The notes beneath the pieces were generated by a model. That model did no database searches. It was not told where the DNA came from and saw nothing but the letters and a program-made list of their open reading frames with translations. The translations under genes were made by a program, and so were the position numbers. From CAVSCD01 sp963726335 (lineage in GTDB: Bacteria; Acidobacteriota; Aminicenantia; Aminicenantales; UBA8522), in assembly GCA_963726335.1 (NCBI GenBank), contig CAVSCD010000012.1, positions 992,001-1,056,000 on the forward strand: a stretch of 64,000 nt of DNA, read 5' to 3'. Positions 25,756 to 34,572 of this stretch are shown here, piece after piece (the stretch's first letter is position 1; every line of letters starts with the position of its first letter).

Positions 25756-26424
25756 ATGAGGATCATCCTGTACGGCCCGCCCGGCTCCGGCAAGGGGACG
25801 CAGGCGGACCTTGTCGAAAAAAAATACGGCCTCCCCAAGGTCTCGACCGGGGATCTTTTGCGCCAGGCGGTCCGCGACGGGACGCCGCTCGGGCGGCGCG
25901 CCGAGGCCCTGATGAAAAAGGGCCTGCTGGTGCCCGACGAGATCGTCGCCGAGCTCCTCCGCGAGCGGCTGGCGGAGCCCGATTGCCGGGCGGGGTATCT
26001 CCTCGACGGTTTCCCCCGGAACCTCTCCCAGGTGAAGATACTGGAAGACCTCGACGGGACGCGGCCCGAAGTCGTGATCGAGATCGCCGTGCCTTCGGAG
26101 GAGATCATCGGCCGGCTGAGCGGGCGTCGAACCTGCTCCGGCTGCAAGGCGATCTACGGCCCGGCATCGCGGGCGCCGCGCGTCGAGGGGCGATGCGACG
26201 CCTGCGGCGGCTCGCTCGACCAGCGCCCGGACGACACGCCCGAGGTCATCGCCGAGCGGCTGCGCGTCTACAGGGACGAGACGGCGCTCATCCGGGAACA
26301 TTATCGGGCCAAGAAGGTCCACCACCTGGTGGCCGGCTCCGGCCCGATCGACGAAGTCTTCGGCCGGGTCGGCGCCGTCTTGAACGGCGTTCTGGGCGAC
26401 TCGGCGGGCAAGGCGGAGGCATGA
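25756..26424 (+). CDS. adk: Adenylate kinase, zinc-lid type
   Basis: Adenylate kinase (222 residues) interconverts ATP+AMP and 2 ADP. P-loop GPPGSGKGTQ is at residues 7-16, the AMP-binding STGDLLR at 30-36 and LDGFPRN at 83-89. The long LID domain carries C127, C130, C147 and C150, a four-Cys zinc site known from Gram-positive and other lineages. The TGA overlaps the ATG of map. Confidence 0.97.
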   Translation: MRIILYGPPGSGKGTQADLVEKKYGLPKVSTGDLLRQAVRDGTPLGRRAEALMKKGLLVPDEIVAELLRERLAEPDCRAGYLLDGFPRNLSQVKILEDLDGTRPEVVIEIAVPSEEIIGRLSGRRTCSGCKAIYGPASRAPRVEGRCDACGGSLDQRPDDTPEVIAERLRVYRDETALIREHYRAKKVHHLVAGSGPIDEVFGRVGAVLNGVLGDSAGKAEA

Positions 26425-27215
26425 TCATCTACAAGAGCCTCCAGGAGATCGCCGCCATGCGGGAGAGCAACCGGATCGTCGCCCGGGTGCTCCGCGAGGT
26501 CGCCGGCCTCGTCCGTCCCGGTGTCCGGACCCGGGAGCTCGACGAGTTCGCCGAGACGCGGGCTCGGGAGCTCCACGCGGCGCCCGCCTTCAAGGGCTAC
26601 CGCGGCTATCCGGCTTCCCTCTGCACGTCGGTGAACGAGGAGATCATCCACGGCATTCCCTCGGAGCGAGAGCTCCGCGAGGGGGATATCGTCGGCCTCG
26701 ATTTCGGCGTCAATTTCGAAGGCTTCTACGGGGACGCGGCCCTGACGGTTCCCGTCGGCGAAGTCAGCCCCCTGGCGCGGAAGCTCATGGCCTGTGCCGA
26801 GGAGTCGTTCTTCCGGGGCCTCGCCCAGATGAAAGAGGGCAACCGCATCTCCGACATTTCGCACGCCGTCCAGGAATACGTCGAGTCGCAGGGCTTCTCG
26901 GTCATCCGCTCCTTCGTCGGCCACGGCATCGGCCACTCGCCGCACGAGGAGCCGCAGGTGCCCAACTTCGGTCCCCCCGGGCGCGGCCCGAAGATCAAGG
27001 AAGGGCTGACCGTGTCCATCGAGCCGATGATCGCCGCCGGCGACTGGCAGGAAGAGATCCTGGCCGACGGCTGGACGGCCGTGACGCGCGACCGGAGCCT
27101 GGCGGCGCACTTCGAGCACACCGTCGCCGTGACGTCCGGAGGCGTCGAGATCCTGACCCTGAGGGAAGAGGACGGGGAGCGCCTGGCCTCTTCCGAGGTG
27201 AACCGCCATGCCTAA
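26421..27215 (+). CDS. map: Methionine aminopeptidase, type I
   Basis: Removes the initiator Met from nascent proteins (264 residues). ATG at 26421 overlaps the adk stop; the frame is open far upstream but only this start gives the family beginning MIIYKSLQEIAAMRESN. The five metal ligands are visible: Asp in GLDFGVNFEG, Asp in GFYGDAAL, His in GHGIGHSPHEEP, Glu in SIEPMI and Glu in HFEHTVAV. Ends eight bases inside infA. Confidence 0.97.
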   Translation: MIIYKSLQEIAAMRESNRIVARVLREVAGLVRPGVRTRELDEFAETRARELHAAPAFKGYRGYPASLCTSVNEEIIHGIPSERELREGDIVGLDFGVNFEGFYGDAALTVPVGEVSPLARKLMACAEESFFRGLAQMKEGNRISDISHAVQEYVESQGFSVIRSFVGHGIGHSPHEEPQVPNFGPPGRGPKIKEGLTVSIEPMIAAGDWQEEILADGWTAVTRDRSLAAHFEHTVAVTSGGVEILTLREEDGERLASSEVNRHA

Positions 27216-27426
27216 GCAGGATGTTTATGAAACCGAGGGCACGGTCATCGAGACCCTGCCCAACGCCATGTTCCGCGTGGAGCTGACGAACAAGCACAAG
27301 ATCCTGGCCCACATCTCGGGGAAGATGCGCAAGCACTTCATCCGCATCCTCCCGGGCGACAAGGTGCTCGTCGAGCTGTCCCCTTACGACCTGACCAAGG
27401 GACGCATCACCTATCGATATAAATAA
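27208..27426 (+). CDS. infA: Translation initiation factor IF-1
   Basis: IF-1 (72 residues) occupies the A site during initiation. It is the complete OB-fold protein: TEGTVIETLPNAMFRVEL, then HISGKMRKHFIRILPGDKV and the end DLTKGRITYRYK. The ATG overlaps the last codons of map. Canonical map-infA-rpmJ-rpsM order. Confidence 0.98.
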   Translation: MPKQDVYETEGTVIETLPNAMFRVELTNKHKILAHISGKMRKHFIRILPGDKVLVELSPYDLTKGRITYRYK

Positions 27427-27437
27427 GGACAAGGCCC

Positions 27438-27551
27438 ATGAAAGTCAGAGCTTCGGTCAAGAAAATCTGCCGCAACTGCAAGATCGTCCGCCGCAAGGGG
27501 ATTTTGCGGGTCATCTGCATCAACCCGCGGCATAAGCAAAAACAAGGCTAA
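27438..27551 (+). CDS. rpmJ: 50S ribosomal protein L36, zinc-binding form
   Basis: A 37-residue protein read directly from the sequence: it starts MKVRASVKKICRNCKIV and ends at TAA 27549-27551. C11, C14, C27 and H32 form the zinc ribbon of L36. It lies between infA and rpsM, its usual place, with 11 bases on each side. Short length would make it easy to miss. Confidence 0.97.
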   Translation: MKVRASVKKICRNCKIVRRKGILRVICINPRHKQKQG

Positions 27552-27562
27552 GCGAGGGAAAG

Positions 27563-27943
27563 ATGGCAAGAATCGCAGGCATCACACTGCCGCCCGAAAA
27601 GCGCATCGAGATCGGCCTCACCTACATCTACGGGATCGGCCGCTCCAAGTCCGAGGCGATCCTGGCCGAGGCCAAGATCGACAAGAACAAGAAGGTCAAG
27701 GCGCTGTCCGAGGACGAGATCAACAAGATCCGCCAGATCATCGAGAAGCGCGAGAAGATCGAAGGCGACCTCCGCAAGGAGATCAGCATGAACATCAAGC
27801 GGCTGATCGACATCGGCTGCTACCGGGGCATGCGGCACAAGAGGAAGCTGCCGGTCCGCGGCCAGCGGACGAAGACCAACGCCCGCACCCGCAAGGGCAC
27901 GCACGGCGGGGTCATCAAGAAGAGCAAGCCCCAGGCGAGTTAA
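27563..27943 (+). CDS. rpsM: 30S ribosomal protein S13
   Basis: S13 (126 residues) bridges the subunits in the 30S head. MARIAGITLPPEKRIEIGLT and the helix-two-turn-helix region YIYGIGRSKSEAIL are diagnostic, as is the C-terminal CYRGMRHKRKLPVRGQRTKT. AGCGAGGGAAAG precedes the ATG. Confidence 0.98.
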   Translation: MARIAGITLPPEKRIEIGLTYIYGIGRSKSEAILAEAKIDKNKKVKALSEDEINKIRQIIEKREKIEGDLRKEISMNIKRLIDIGCYRGMRHKRKLPVRGQRTKTNARTRKGTHGGVIKKSKPQAS

Positions 27944-27954
27944 GGAGAGCGCGC

Positions 27955-28338
27955 ATGGCGAAGACAAAGACGAAAAAGAAGGTCCGGCGGGACGTCGGCT
28001 TCGGCGTCGCCCACATCCAGGCGACGTTCAACAATACGATCATCACCATCACCGACCGCGAGGGCGGGACCGTTTGCTGGGCCAGCTCCGGAACGGCCGG
28101 GTTCAAGGGCGCCCGCAAGGGCACGCCGTTCGCCGCCCAGCTGGCGGCCAAGGACGCCTCGAACAAGGCGAGGGACGCCGGGGTCAGGGCCCTGGACGTC
28201 CGCATCTCGGGTCCCGGCGCCGGCCGGGAGTCGGCCATCCGGGCCCTGCAGTCGGGCGGGATGGAGATCAAGTCCATCCGGGACGTCACGCCCATCCCGC
28301 ACAACGGCTGCCGGGTGCCGCGCCGCCGCAGGGTCTAG
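27955..28338 (+). CDS. rpsK: 30S ribosomal protein S11
   Basis: S11 (127 residues) shapes the platform near the E site. It shows ATFNNTIITITDREGG, SSGTAGFKGARKGTPFAAQ and the C-terminal RDVTPIPHNGCRVPRRRRV. GGAGAGCGC precedes the ATG. N-terminal tail is basic as usual. Confidence 0.98.
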   Translation: MAKTKTKKKVRRDVGFGVAHIQATFNNTIITITDREGGTVCWASSGTAGFKGARKGTPFAAQLAAKDASNKARDAGVRALDVRISGPGAGRESAIRALQSGGMEIKSIRDVTPIPHNGCRVPRRRRV

Positions 28339-28356
28339 GGCGGAGAGGAGATCACG

Positions 28357-28983
28357 ATGCCAAGATACTCTGAACCGGTTTGCCGGCAGTGCCGTGTCGA
28401 GCGCACCAAGCTGTTTTTCAAGGGCGACAAGTGTCTGTCGGAGAAGTGCCCCGTCGAGAGGCGCGCCTATCCCCCCGGCCAGCACGGCCGGGCGCGGCGC
28501 CGCCTGCTCGGCTACGCGATTCAGCTCCACGAGAAGCAGAAGCTCAAGAGGTACTACGGGATGACCGAGCGCCAGTTCCGGCTGTTCTTCACGCGCGCCG
28601 AGCGGCAGAAGGGCATCACCGGCGAGAACCTGCTCAGCCTGCTGGAGCGCCGGCTGGACAACGTCGTCTATCTCGCCGGTTTCGCCCGGTCGCGGGCCCA
28701 CGGCCGCCAGCTCATCTCGCACGGCCACTTCCTGGTGAACGAGCGCCGGGTGACCATCCCGTCGTATCTCGTCGACGAAGGCGAGGAACTCACTCTGCGG
28801 CCCCGTTCGGCCAAGTACGAAGACCTCAAGGGCCTGATCAGCGGCAATCGCAACAAGACGCTCCCCGCCTGGATCGCCGTCGACTGGGACAATCTCCGGG
28901 CCAAGGTCTCCGCTCTGCCGACTCGCCAGGATATCACCCTGCCGATCGAAGAGCACTACATCGTCGAGCTCTATTCGAAGTGA
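28357..28983 (+). CDS. rpsD: 30S ribosomal protein S4, zinc-binding form
   Basis: S4 (208 residues) nucleates 30S assembly and is the alpha-operon repressor in E. coli. C9, C12, C26 and C31 form the N-terminal zinc site of the Cys-containing type. The S4 RNA-binding domain is seen at LERRLDNVVYLAGFARSRA and GHFLVNERRVTIPSYLV. A 35-base spacer separates it from rpoA. Confidence 0.98.
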   Translation: MPRYSEPVCRQCRVERTKLFFKGDKCLSEKCPVERRAYPPGQHGRARRRLLGYAIQLHEKQKLKRYYGMTERQFRLFFTRAERQKGITGENLLSLLERRLDNVVYLAGFARSRAHGRQLISHGHFLVNERRVTIPSYLVDEGEELTLRPRSAKYEDLKGLISGNRNKTLPAWIAVDWDNLRAKVSALPTRQDITLPIEEHYIVELYSK

Positions 28984-29018
28984 TCGGCTTGAAGAGGCAG
29001 CCTCAATAAGGAGGGAAC

Positions 29019-30050
29019 ATGACAGAGACAGGTTTTCAACGACCCAAGTTCCTGGAGTGCGATTACGACACGCTCAGCGACAAGTTCGGGCGCTTCTGGG
29101 CCCAGCCGTTCGAGCGCGGCTACGGCGTGACCGTCGGGAACGCGCTGCGGCGGATCCTGCTGTCCTCGGTCACCGGCGCGGCCATCACGGCCATCCGGAT
29201 CGAGGGCGTCCTCCACGAGTTCTCGACCATCCCGGGCGTCGTTGAAGACGTCACGGACATCATCCTGAACCTGAAGGCGATCCCGCTCAAGCTCCACACG
29301 AACCAGACCAAGAAGATGACCCTGAAGATCGAAGGGCCGGCGACGGCCAAGGCTTCTCACATCGAGCACGACGGCGACATCGAGATCCTCGACCCCGACC
29401 TGCCGATCGCCTCGCTCGACAAGGACGGCCGGCTCGAGATCGAGATGATCGTCAAGAACGGCCGGGGCTACGTGTCCGCCGATCAGAATCTCGACGAGGA
29501 CCTGAGCCTGGATACCATCCCGCTCGATTCCTCGCACTCGCCGATCAAGAAGGTCAACTACCGCGTCGAGCCCGCCCGCGTCGGCAAGCGCATCGACTAC
29601 GAGAGCCTGAGCCTCGAGATCTGGACGACAGGGGCGATCACGCCCCAGGAGGCGCTCTCCCAGTCGGCCAAGCTGCTCCGCGACCACGTGGCCATCTTCC
29701 TGACCGTGGTGGACGAGCCGCTGGAGCGGGAACAGGGGCCGTCGACGAAGGAGATCCCCTACATCACGCAGATCGACGTGCTGCTCAAGCCGATCGAACA
29801 CCTGGAGCTCTCGGTCCGGTCGTCGAACTGCCTCAAGTCCGCTGGCATCGAGAGGATCTACGAGCTCGTTCAAAAGAGCGAAGACGAGCTCCTGAAGACC
29901 AAGAATTTCGGTCGGAAATCCTTGGCCGAGATCAAGGAGACCCTGGGGAACCTGAACTTCGGGTTGGGCCTGGATCTCCATCCGAAGCTGGTCGAGCGGA
30001 TCCAGAATGAGGTCCAGGATCAGAAGAAGCGAAAGGAGTCCGCGGAATGA
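29019..30050 (+). CDS. rpoA: RNA polymerase alpha subunit
   Basis: Alpha subunit (343 residues), the assembly platform of RNA polymerase. The N-terminal dimerisation domain shows EPFERGYGVTVGNALRRILLSS-type features (read here as QPFERGYGVTVGNALRRI) and FSTIPGVVEDVTDI. The C-terminal domain (about 255-325) contains LSVRSSNCLKSAGI, including the Arg/Asn residues that touch UP-element DNA and activators, and KNFGRKSLAEIKE. AAGGAGGGAAC precedes the ATG. The TGA overlaps rplQ (ATGA). Confidence 0.98.
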   Translation: MTETGFQRPKFLECDYDTLSDKFGRFWAQPFERGYGVTVGNALRRILLSSVTGAAITAIRIEGVLHEFSTIPGVVEDVTDIILNLKAIPLKLHTNQTKKMTLKIEGPATAKASHIEHDGDIEILDPDLPIASLDKDGRLEIEMIVKNGRGYVSADQNLDEDLSLDTIPLDSSHSPIKKVNYRVEPARVGKRIDYESLSLEIWTTGAITPQEALSQSAKLLRDHVAIFLTVVDEPLEREQGPSTKEIPYITQIDVLLKPIEHLELSVRSSNCLKSAGIERIYELVQKSEDELLKTKNFGRKSLAEIKETLGNLNFGLGLDLHPKLVERIQNEVQDQKKRKESAE

Positions 30051-30463
30051 GGCACGGAGTTTCGGGTCGAAAACTGAGGCGGCCAACCGCTCACCGGCTG
30101 GCCATGTTACGCAACCTGGTGACGTCGTTCCTGGAGAAGGAACGCGTCCACACGACGACCGCCAAGGCCAAAGAACTCCGGCCGATCGCGGAGAAGATGA
30201 TCACCCTGGGGAAAAAGGGCACGCTCAGCGCCCGCCGTCAGGCGGGGGCGTTCATCCGCAAGGAATCGGTGGTCACGAAGGTCTTCGACGTCCTGGGGCC
30301 GCGGTTCGGGCAGCGTCCCGGCGGCTATTCGCGGATCGTCAAGCTCGGGCCCCGCGCGGGCGACGGCGCCGAGATGAGCCTGATCGAGCTCGTCGGGTCC
30401 GAATACAAGAAGACAGAAAAGAAAAAGAAGGGCAAGGAAGCCGCCAAGAAGCCCGCGAAGTAG
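30047..30463 (+). CDS. rplQ: 50S ribosomal protein L17
   Basis: L17 (138 residues) lies at the tunnel exit. MRHGVSGRKLRRPTAHRLAM and RNLVTSFLEKERVHTTTAKA are diagnostic, and RIVKLGPRAGDGAEMSLIEL follows. The C-terminal 20 residues are a Lys-rich tail. Last gene of the ribosomal supercluster. The convergent transglycosylase gene ends two bases away, and no terminator hairpin with a T-run is seen after it. Confidence 0.97.
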   Translation: MRHGVSGRKLRRPTAHRLAMLRNLVTSFLEKERVHTTTAKAKELRPIAEKMITLGKKGTLSARRQAGAFIRKESVVTKVFDVLGPRFGQRPGGYSRIVKLGPRAGDGAEMSLIELVGSEYKKTEKKKKGKEAAKKPAK

Positions 30464-30464
30464 G

Positions 30465-31975
30465 TCAGTTGCTGCCGGCCGGGCCCGACGCCCGCGCCGG
30501 GCTCGAGGGGGGAGAGAGGACGAGGCCGCCAGGCCCCGTCCCGGGATCTTCAGCCGCTGGCCGATCTTGAGGTAGCGCGGGTTGCTCAGCCCGTTGAGCC
30601 GGGCGATGGCCGACACCGAGGTGCGGTACCGCTTGGCGATCGCCCCCAGCGTTTCCCCTTTCTTCACGTAGTGCAGGCTGTATTCCGTCTCGGGGGGTAT
30701 CCATTTGGGCAGGTCGTTGACGGCCACGATCGTCTTTTCGGCCGCCCCCACGGGGACCCGGAGCGGATAATCATAGTTCGGCGTCGATTCCTGCCGGAGC
30801 TCGGGGTTGAGGGCTGAGAGCTCGGCGGCTTCCACCCCCAGCCTGGCCGCGAGGCTCGCCAGCTTGAACGGCGCCTTCACGGTGACGGTGTCGAACTGCA
30901 TGGGGGGGTAAGGCTCGGGCAGGGTGAACCCGTATCTTTCGGGATTGCTGACGATCAGCACGGCGGCGATGAACCGGGGCACGAACCGGGCCGTCTCGAC
31001 CGGGAGCTGCCGGTAGAGGTCCCAGAAGTTGTCCAGGTGGTTGATGCGCTGGGTGCGGATGATGTTCTGGACCCTGGCTTCGCCGCAATTATAGGCGGCC
31101 AGGGCGGTCGTCCAGTCGCCGAAGAAAGAGTGGAGCTCTCCCAAGTACTGGACGGCGGCCCGGCTGGATTTCACCGGGTCCATCCGCTCATCCACGTATC
31201 GGTCCCGCCGGAGGCCGAACCGGTAGCCCGTCGAGGAGATGAACTGCCAGGGGCCGAGCGCCCGGGCGGGCGACAGGGCCTTGACCTTAAACCAGCTTTC
31301 GATCATCGGCAGCCAGGAGAGCTCCTCGGGCAGGCCTTCGCGGCGCAGCTCTTCGAGGATGATCTCCCGGTACCAGCCCGAGCGCTGGTAGGCTTCGAGG
31401 AAAAGCTTCTTCTCCCGGCCCTGGAAGGAAGCCAGCTCGTTCATGACGTCCCGGTTCTCGTCGAGCGGGATCGTCTTGTGATTATCCCCGGCGATCACCG
31501 GCCGGGAGGAGTAGATCTGTTGGACGCGCCGGGCGATGAGGAGGCGGAGGTCGTTTTTCTCCTGCACCAAAGGGGAATCGGGCTGGAGGCGGACCTTGAG
31601 CATCAGGGCGTAGGCTTCGTCGAGAGACCGCAGGGCGGCGTCGTTGTCGCCCTTTTCCCATTCGGAAACGGCCTCCTGGTAGAGGTTGAGCGCCTCGTCG
31701 AGAAGGACGGAGGGCGGCTCCTGCTCGGCCAGGAGGTCCTCGGCGGGACGCTCCTGCTCGGCGGCCGGGACCTCGGCCGGGGACACGGGGGCTTCCTGGG
31801 CGGCGGGGAGGGGGTCTATCTGAGGGGGAGGAGGTGTTCCGGCAGGTTCCTGGGAGGCAGAGGTGACCACAAAAGGCCCCGCCACTGTCGTTTCGGGCTT
31901 TTTCGACGAGGAACAGGCCCAGGACAGAAGGCTAAAGACCACCAAAAGGACAAACAATCTCTTATAGTTCATCAT
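30465..31975 (-). CDS. MltD-like lytic transglycosylase with LysM, 3' end apparently frameshifted
   Basis: Envelope enzyme that cleaves murein glycan strands. ATG at 31975 gives a signal peptide ending in LSWAC, a lipobox-like site, then an acidic/Pro-rich linker and helical region. The SLT domain contains LSWLPMIESWFK (catalytic Glu), ALGPWQFISSTGYRFGL and ALAAYNCGEARV. A weak LysM-like segment and a clear LysM (YVKKGETLGAIAKRY to GQRLKIPG) follow. In the frame of the LysM the gene has no stop until 30107, deep inside rplQ. One extra C in the six-base run at 30507-30512 would instead give PSSPARASGPAGSN and stop at 30465. A homopolymer error or a real frameshift is likely; coordinates assume the short end. 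Confidence 0.85.
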
Positions 31976-31994
31976 GAGCTTCCAAGATTTAGTC

Positions 31995-32023
31995 GTTATA
32001 CCATCATGAAGTGCGGGCGTCAA
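31995..32023 (-). promoter_or_regulatory. Promoter of the MltD-like gene
   Basis: On the minus strand, TTGACG (32018-32023), 17 bases, TATAAC (31995-32000). It lies 20 bases upstream of the ATG at 31975, in the gap between this gene and galE. Confidence 0.7.
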
Positions 32024-32047
32024 CCGTTTTCTCCCTGAAAAATGGGT

Positions 32048-33019
32048 TCAGGCCTGCTTCTTGTGCCACTGCCAGGCCGTCCGGATGATCTCCTCGAGCG
32101 AGGAGTGGCGGAGGGTCCAGCCGAGCGTCTTTTCGGCCTTCTCCTTGGACGCGAGAAGCACGGGCACGTCGCCCTGGCGGAGCGGCTTGACCTCTCGAGG
32201 GACCTTTCGCCCGGTCACGGATTCGACCGCCCGGATCACTTCGAGGACCGAGTAGCCCCGGTTTGTGCCCAGATTGATAAAATCGCTCTCCGGCGCCGCC
32301 AGGAGCCTCTTGAGGGCCAGGACATGCGCCGCGGCGAGGTCGGTGACGTGGATATAGTCCCGGACGGCCGTCCCGTCCGGCGTCGGGAAATCGGTCCCGA
32401 AGAGGTCGAGAGATGTCCGTTTGCCGAGCGCCGCGAGCAGAGCGTTGGGGATGAGGTGCGTTTCGGGGTCGTGCATCTCGCCCAGCTCCCCGTCGGGGTC
32501 GGCGCCCGCCGCGTTGAAGTAGCGAAGGGAAATGAACTTCAGGCCGTAAGCGGACTCGTAATCCTTCATGATCTGCTCGACAAAAAGCTTCGTCCGCCCG
32601 TAAGGGTTGACGGGCTCGAGGGGATGGGATTCGGGAATGGGAATTGTCCCGGGCACCCCGTAGACGGCGGCGCTCGAGGAGAAGATCATCCTCAAAACCC
32701 TGGCCTCGAGCATGGACTCAAGCAGATTGAGGCTCGTCAGGAGATTCTGCGTATAGTATTTCCGCGGGTCGCGGTACGATTCGCCGACCTGGATGAGGGA
32801 GGCGAAATGAAGCACCGCCCCGAAATCGTGGGCCCGGAAGGCCCTTTTTAGGGCGTCCTTGTCGTTGAGGTCGGCCGGGATGAATTCCCCGCCGCCAAGC
32901 AGTTCCCTGCGCCCCGAGGACAGGTTGTCGAGGACGACGACCTCGTAGCCCTCCCGGACGAGGCTCTTGACCGTGTGGGAGCCGATGTAGCCCGCCCCGC
33001 CGCAGACGAGGACCTTCAC
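32048..33019 (-). CDS. galE: UDP-glucose 4-epimerase
   Basis: GalE (323 residues) interconverts UDP-glucose and UDP-galactose. The NAD-binding Rossmann motif GGAGYIGS is at the N-terminus after a GTG start. The catalytic pair YxxxK is seen in NPYGRTKLFVEQ, with the Ser region SSSAAVYG before it. HFASLIQVGES and RDYIHVTDLA are family signatures. The GTG start overlaps the TGA of the upstream nucleotidyltransferase gene, so the two form an operon. Confidence 0.95.
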   Translation of the reverse strand: MKVLVCGGAGYIGSHTVKSLVREGYEVVVLDNLSSGRRELLGGGEFIPADLNDKDALKRAFRAHDFGAVLHFASLIQVGESYRDPRKYYTQNLLTSLNLLESMLEARVLRMIFSSSAAVYGVPGTIPIPESHPLEPVNPYGRTKLFVEQIMKDYESAYGLKFISLRYFNAAGADPDGELGEMHDPETHLIPNALLAALGKRTSLDLFGTDFPTPDGTAVRDYIHVTDLAAAHVLALKRLLAAPESDFINLGTNRGYSVLEVIRAVESVTGRKVPREVKPLRQGDVPVLLASKEKAEKTLGWTLRHSSLEEIIRTAWQWHKKQA

Positions 33020-34500
33020 GCCTTGATCCTCCGCACGAGCTTCTCGGCGGCCTTGAGGCCCTGGACCCGGGTGTCGAAGGCGTTATCGAGCTGGAGGCTG
33101 TAGAGGCGCTTGAGGAGCTTCCCCATCCCGGGGCCGGGCTCGACGCCGAGCTTGATCAGGTCGCGGCCCATGATGAGCGGCGCGATCGTCTCCCGGCTGA
33201 CGTGGAGCTCCTCGAATTTCCGGACCAGCCGCTGGCCCTGGCCGTCGAGCCCCCGGACGAGCTTCGTTCGCCGCCCCGCCCGGTCCGCCGCGTCGAGGTA
33301 GATCAGAAGCTCGATCTCGCCCCCGACCTCGGCCGCCAGCCGGTTGTAGGCTTTCTTCGTCACTTCGCGGCGGTTCTGCCAGAGCTCGGACAGGCGGTGG
33401 TGGGTCCGGATGAGGACCGGCACGGTCTTCCGGAGAGGATAGCCGTTCCAGGAGAAGATCCGGAACCGGGCGAAGGCCTTTCTCGTGATCTTCTCGCTTT
33501 GGATGTCATGCCCGTTGTTGGTGATGGCCATGCGCCCGCGCTTGTATTCCCATTGCGCGGTGGCCGGCTTGCCGACGTCGTGGTAGAGGGCCGCGAGAAG
33601 CAGGCAGAGCTTTTTCCCCTGGTCGAACCCGGCGACCCGGGCCAGGGCGGCGGCCTGATCGACCGTCAGCTCGGTGTGGCGCCAGACCGTATGGTGGCCG
33701 AAGGCGTCCTTTTCGGGGTGGAAGACGGCGTCCTGGATGGCGAGCGTCAGCCTGTAGAGCTCGGGGAAGAGCTGCTTCAGGGCGCCGAGCCGAAAAAGCT
33801 CCTCGAGGCCGTCGCCGGGCCGCTCCGAGGAGAGAAGGATCTTGAAGAGTTCCTCGTTGATCCGCTCGAGGCTCAGCCCGTGGAGGTCGATGTCCTTGGC
33901 CACCTCGTAGATCGCGGGGTCGACCGTAAACTTGAGCTGCGACGAGAACCGGGCCACCCGGAGCACCCGGAGCGGGTCTTCGGGAAAAGCCTCGGGGTTC
34001 GTCAGCCGGATTCGCTGGTCGCGGATGTCGGCCAGGCCGCCGAACGGGTCGACCAGGGCGCCGTCCCGGAGGCGGAGGGCCATGCTGTTGCACCGGAAAT
34101 CGCGCCGCTCGAGGTCCTTCTCGACAGGCAGGGCGGGGTCGAAATCGACCTCGAAATCCTGGTGGCGCCGCGCCGGCTGGGCTTTGGCGATATCCTTCCG
34201 CGGCATGGCGATGTCGTAAGTCCTGCCTCCGGTCGTGAACTTGATGATCCCGAAGCTCTTGCCGACGAGGTCGACGCTGCCGTGAGGGCTGATCTTCCGA
34301 ATGATGTCGTCGAGTGGATGGCGGGCGACGAGGATGTCCACCTCGCCGGAGGGCCGCCCCATGACCAGGTCCCTGACGAACCCGCCGACGGCGTAAACGT
34401 CGCGGCCGAACAGGCGGACGAACAGGGCCTTGTGCGGGAAGCTCGCCGCCAGGTGCGCGGGCGAACCGGCCGCTGCCGCGTCGTGTTTCTGAACCGCCAT
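33016..34500 (-). CDS. CCA-adding enzyme / poly(A) polymerase family nucleotidyltransferase with HD domain
   Basis: Class II nucleotidyltransferase (494 residues) that probably repairs or adds the 3'-CCA of tRNA. ATG at 34500 is chosen because the promoter lies just upstream; a start further up would put the promoter inside the gene. The head domain shows AVGGFVRDLVMGR, then E53-V54-D55 where the family normally has DxD, and ERRDFRCNSMAL. The tRNA-nucleotide region reads NPEAFPEDPLRVLRVARF. An HD phosphohydrolase-like domain follows (LYHDVGKPAT and HTVWRHTELT). Without experiments, CCA-adding and poly(A) polymerase roles cannot be separated. Confidence 0.85.
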   Translation of the reverse strand: MAVQKHDAAAAGSPAHLAASFPHKALFVRLFGRDVYAVGGFVRDLVMGRPSGEVDILVARHPLDDIIRKISPHGSVDLVGKSFGIIKFTTGGRTYDIAMPRKDIAKAQPARRHQDFEVDFDPALPVEKDLERRDFRCNSMALRLRDGALVDPFGGLADIRDQRIRLTNPEAFPEDPLRVLRVARFSSQLKFTVDPAIYEVAKDIDLHGLSLERINEELFKILLSSERPGDGLEELFRLGALKQLFPELYRLTLAIQDAVFHPEKDAFGHHTVWRHTELTVDQAAALARVAGFDQGKKLCLLLAALYHDVGKPATAQWEYKRGRMAITNNGHDIQSEKITRKAFARFRIFSWNGYPLRKTVPVLIRTHHRLSELWQNRREVTKKAYNRLAAEVGGEIELLIYLDAADRAGRRTKLVRGLDGQGQRLVRKFEELHVSRETIAPLIMGRDLIKLGVEPGPGMGKLLKRLYSLQLDNAFDTRVQGLKAAEKLVRRIKA

Positions 34501-34531
34501 GCGTTTCTCTTTGCCGCGATGAGTTTTCCCT

Positions 34532-34560
34532 ATTATAAAGTGACCTTCGCCCCCGTTCAA
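34532..34560 (-). promoter_or_regulatory. Promoter of the cca-like/galE operon
   Basis: Minus strand: TTGAAC (34555-34560), exactly 17 bases, TATAAT (34532-34537), about 30 bases before the ATG at 34500. A very close match to a sigma-70 consensus. Confidence 0.78.
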
Positions 34561-34572
34561 TCGATATTTCCG

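Noticed and set aside
24001..26325. Long minus-strand open frame across rplO, secY and adk
   Set aside because: Crosses three convincing genes; composition is typical of antisense GC-rich frames.
30107..30464. Extension of the transglycosylase through rplQ as its true C-terminus
   Set aside because: The extension is antisense to a conserved ribosomal gene and a one-base correction in a homopolymer gives a natural stop between the genes.
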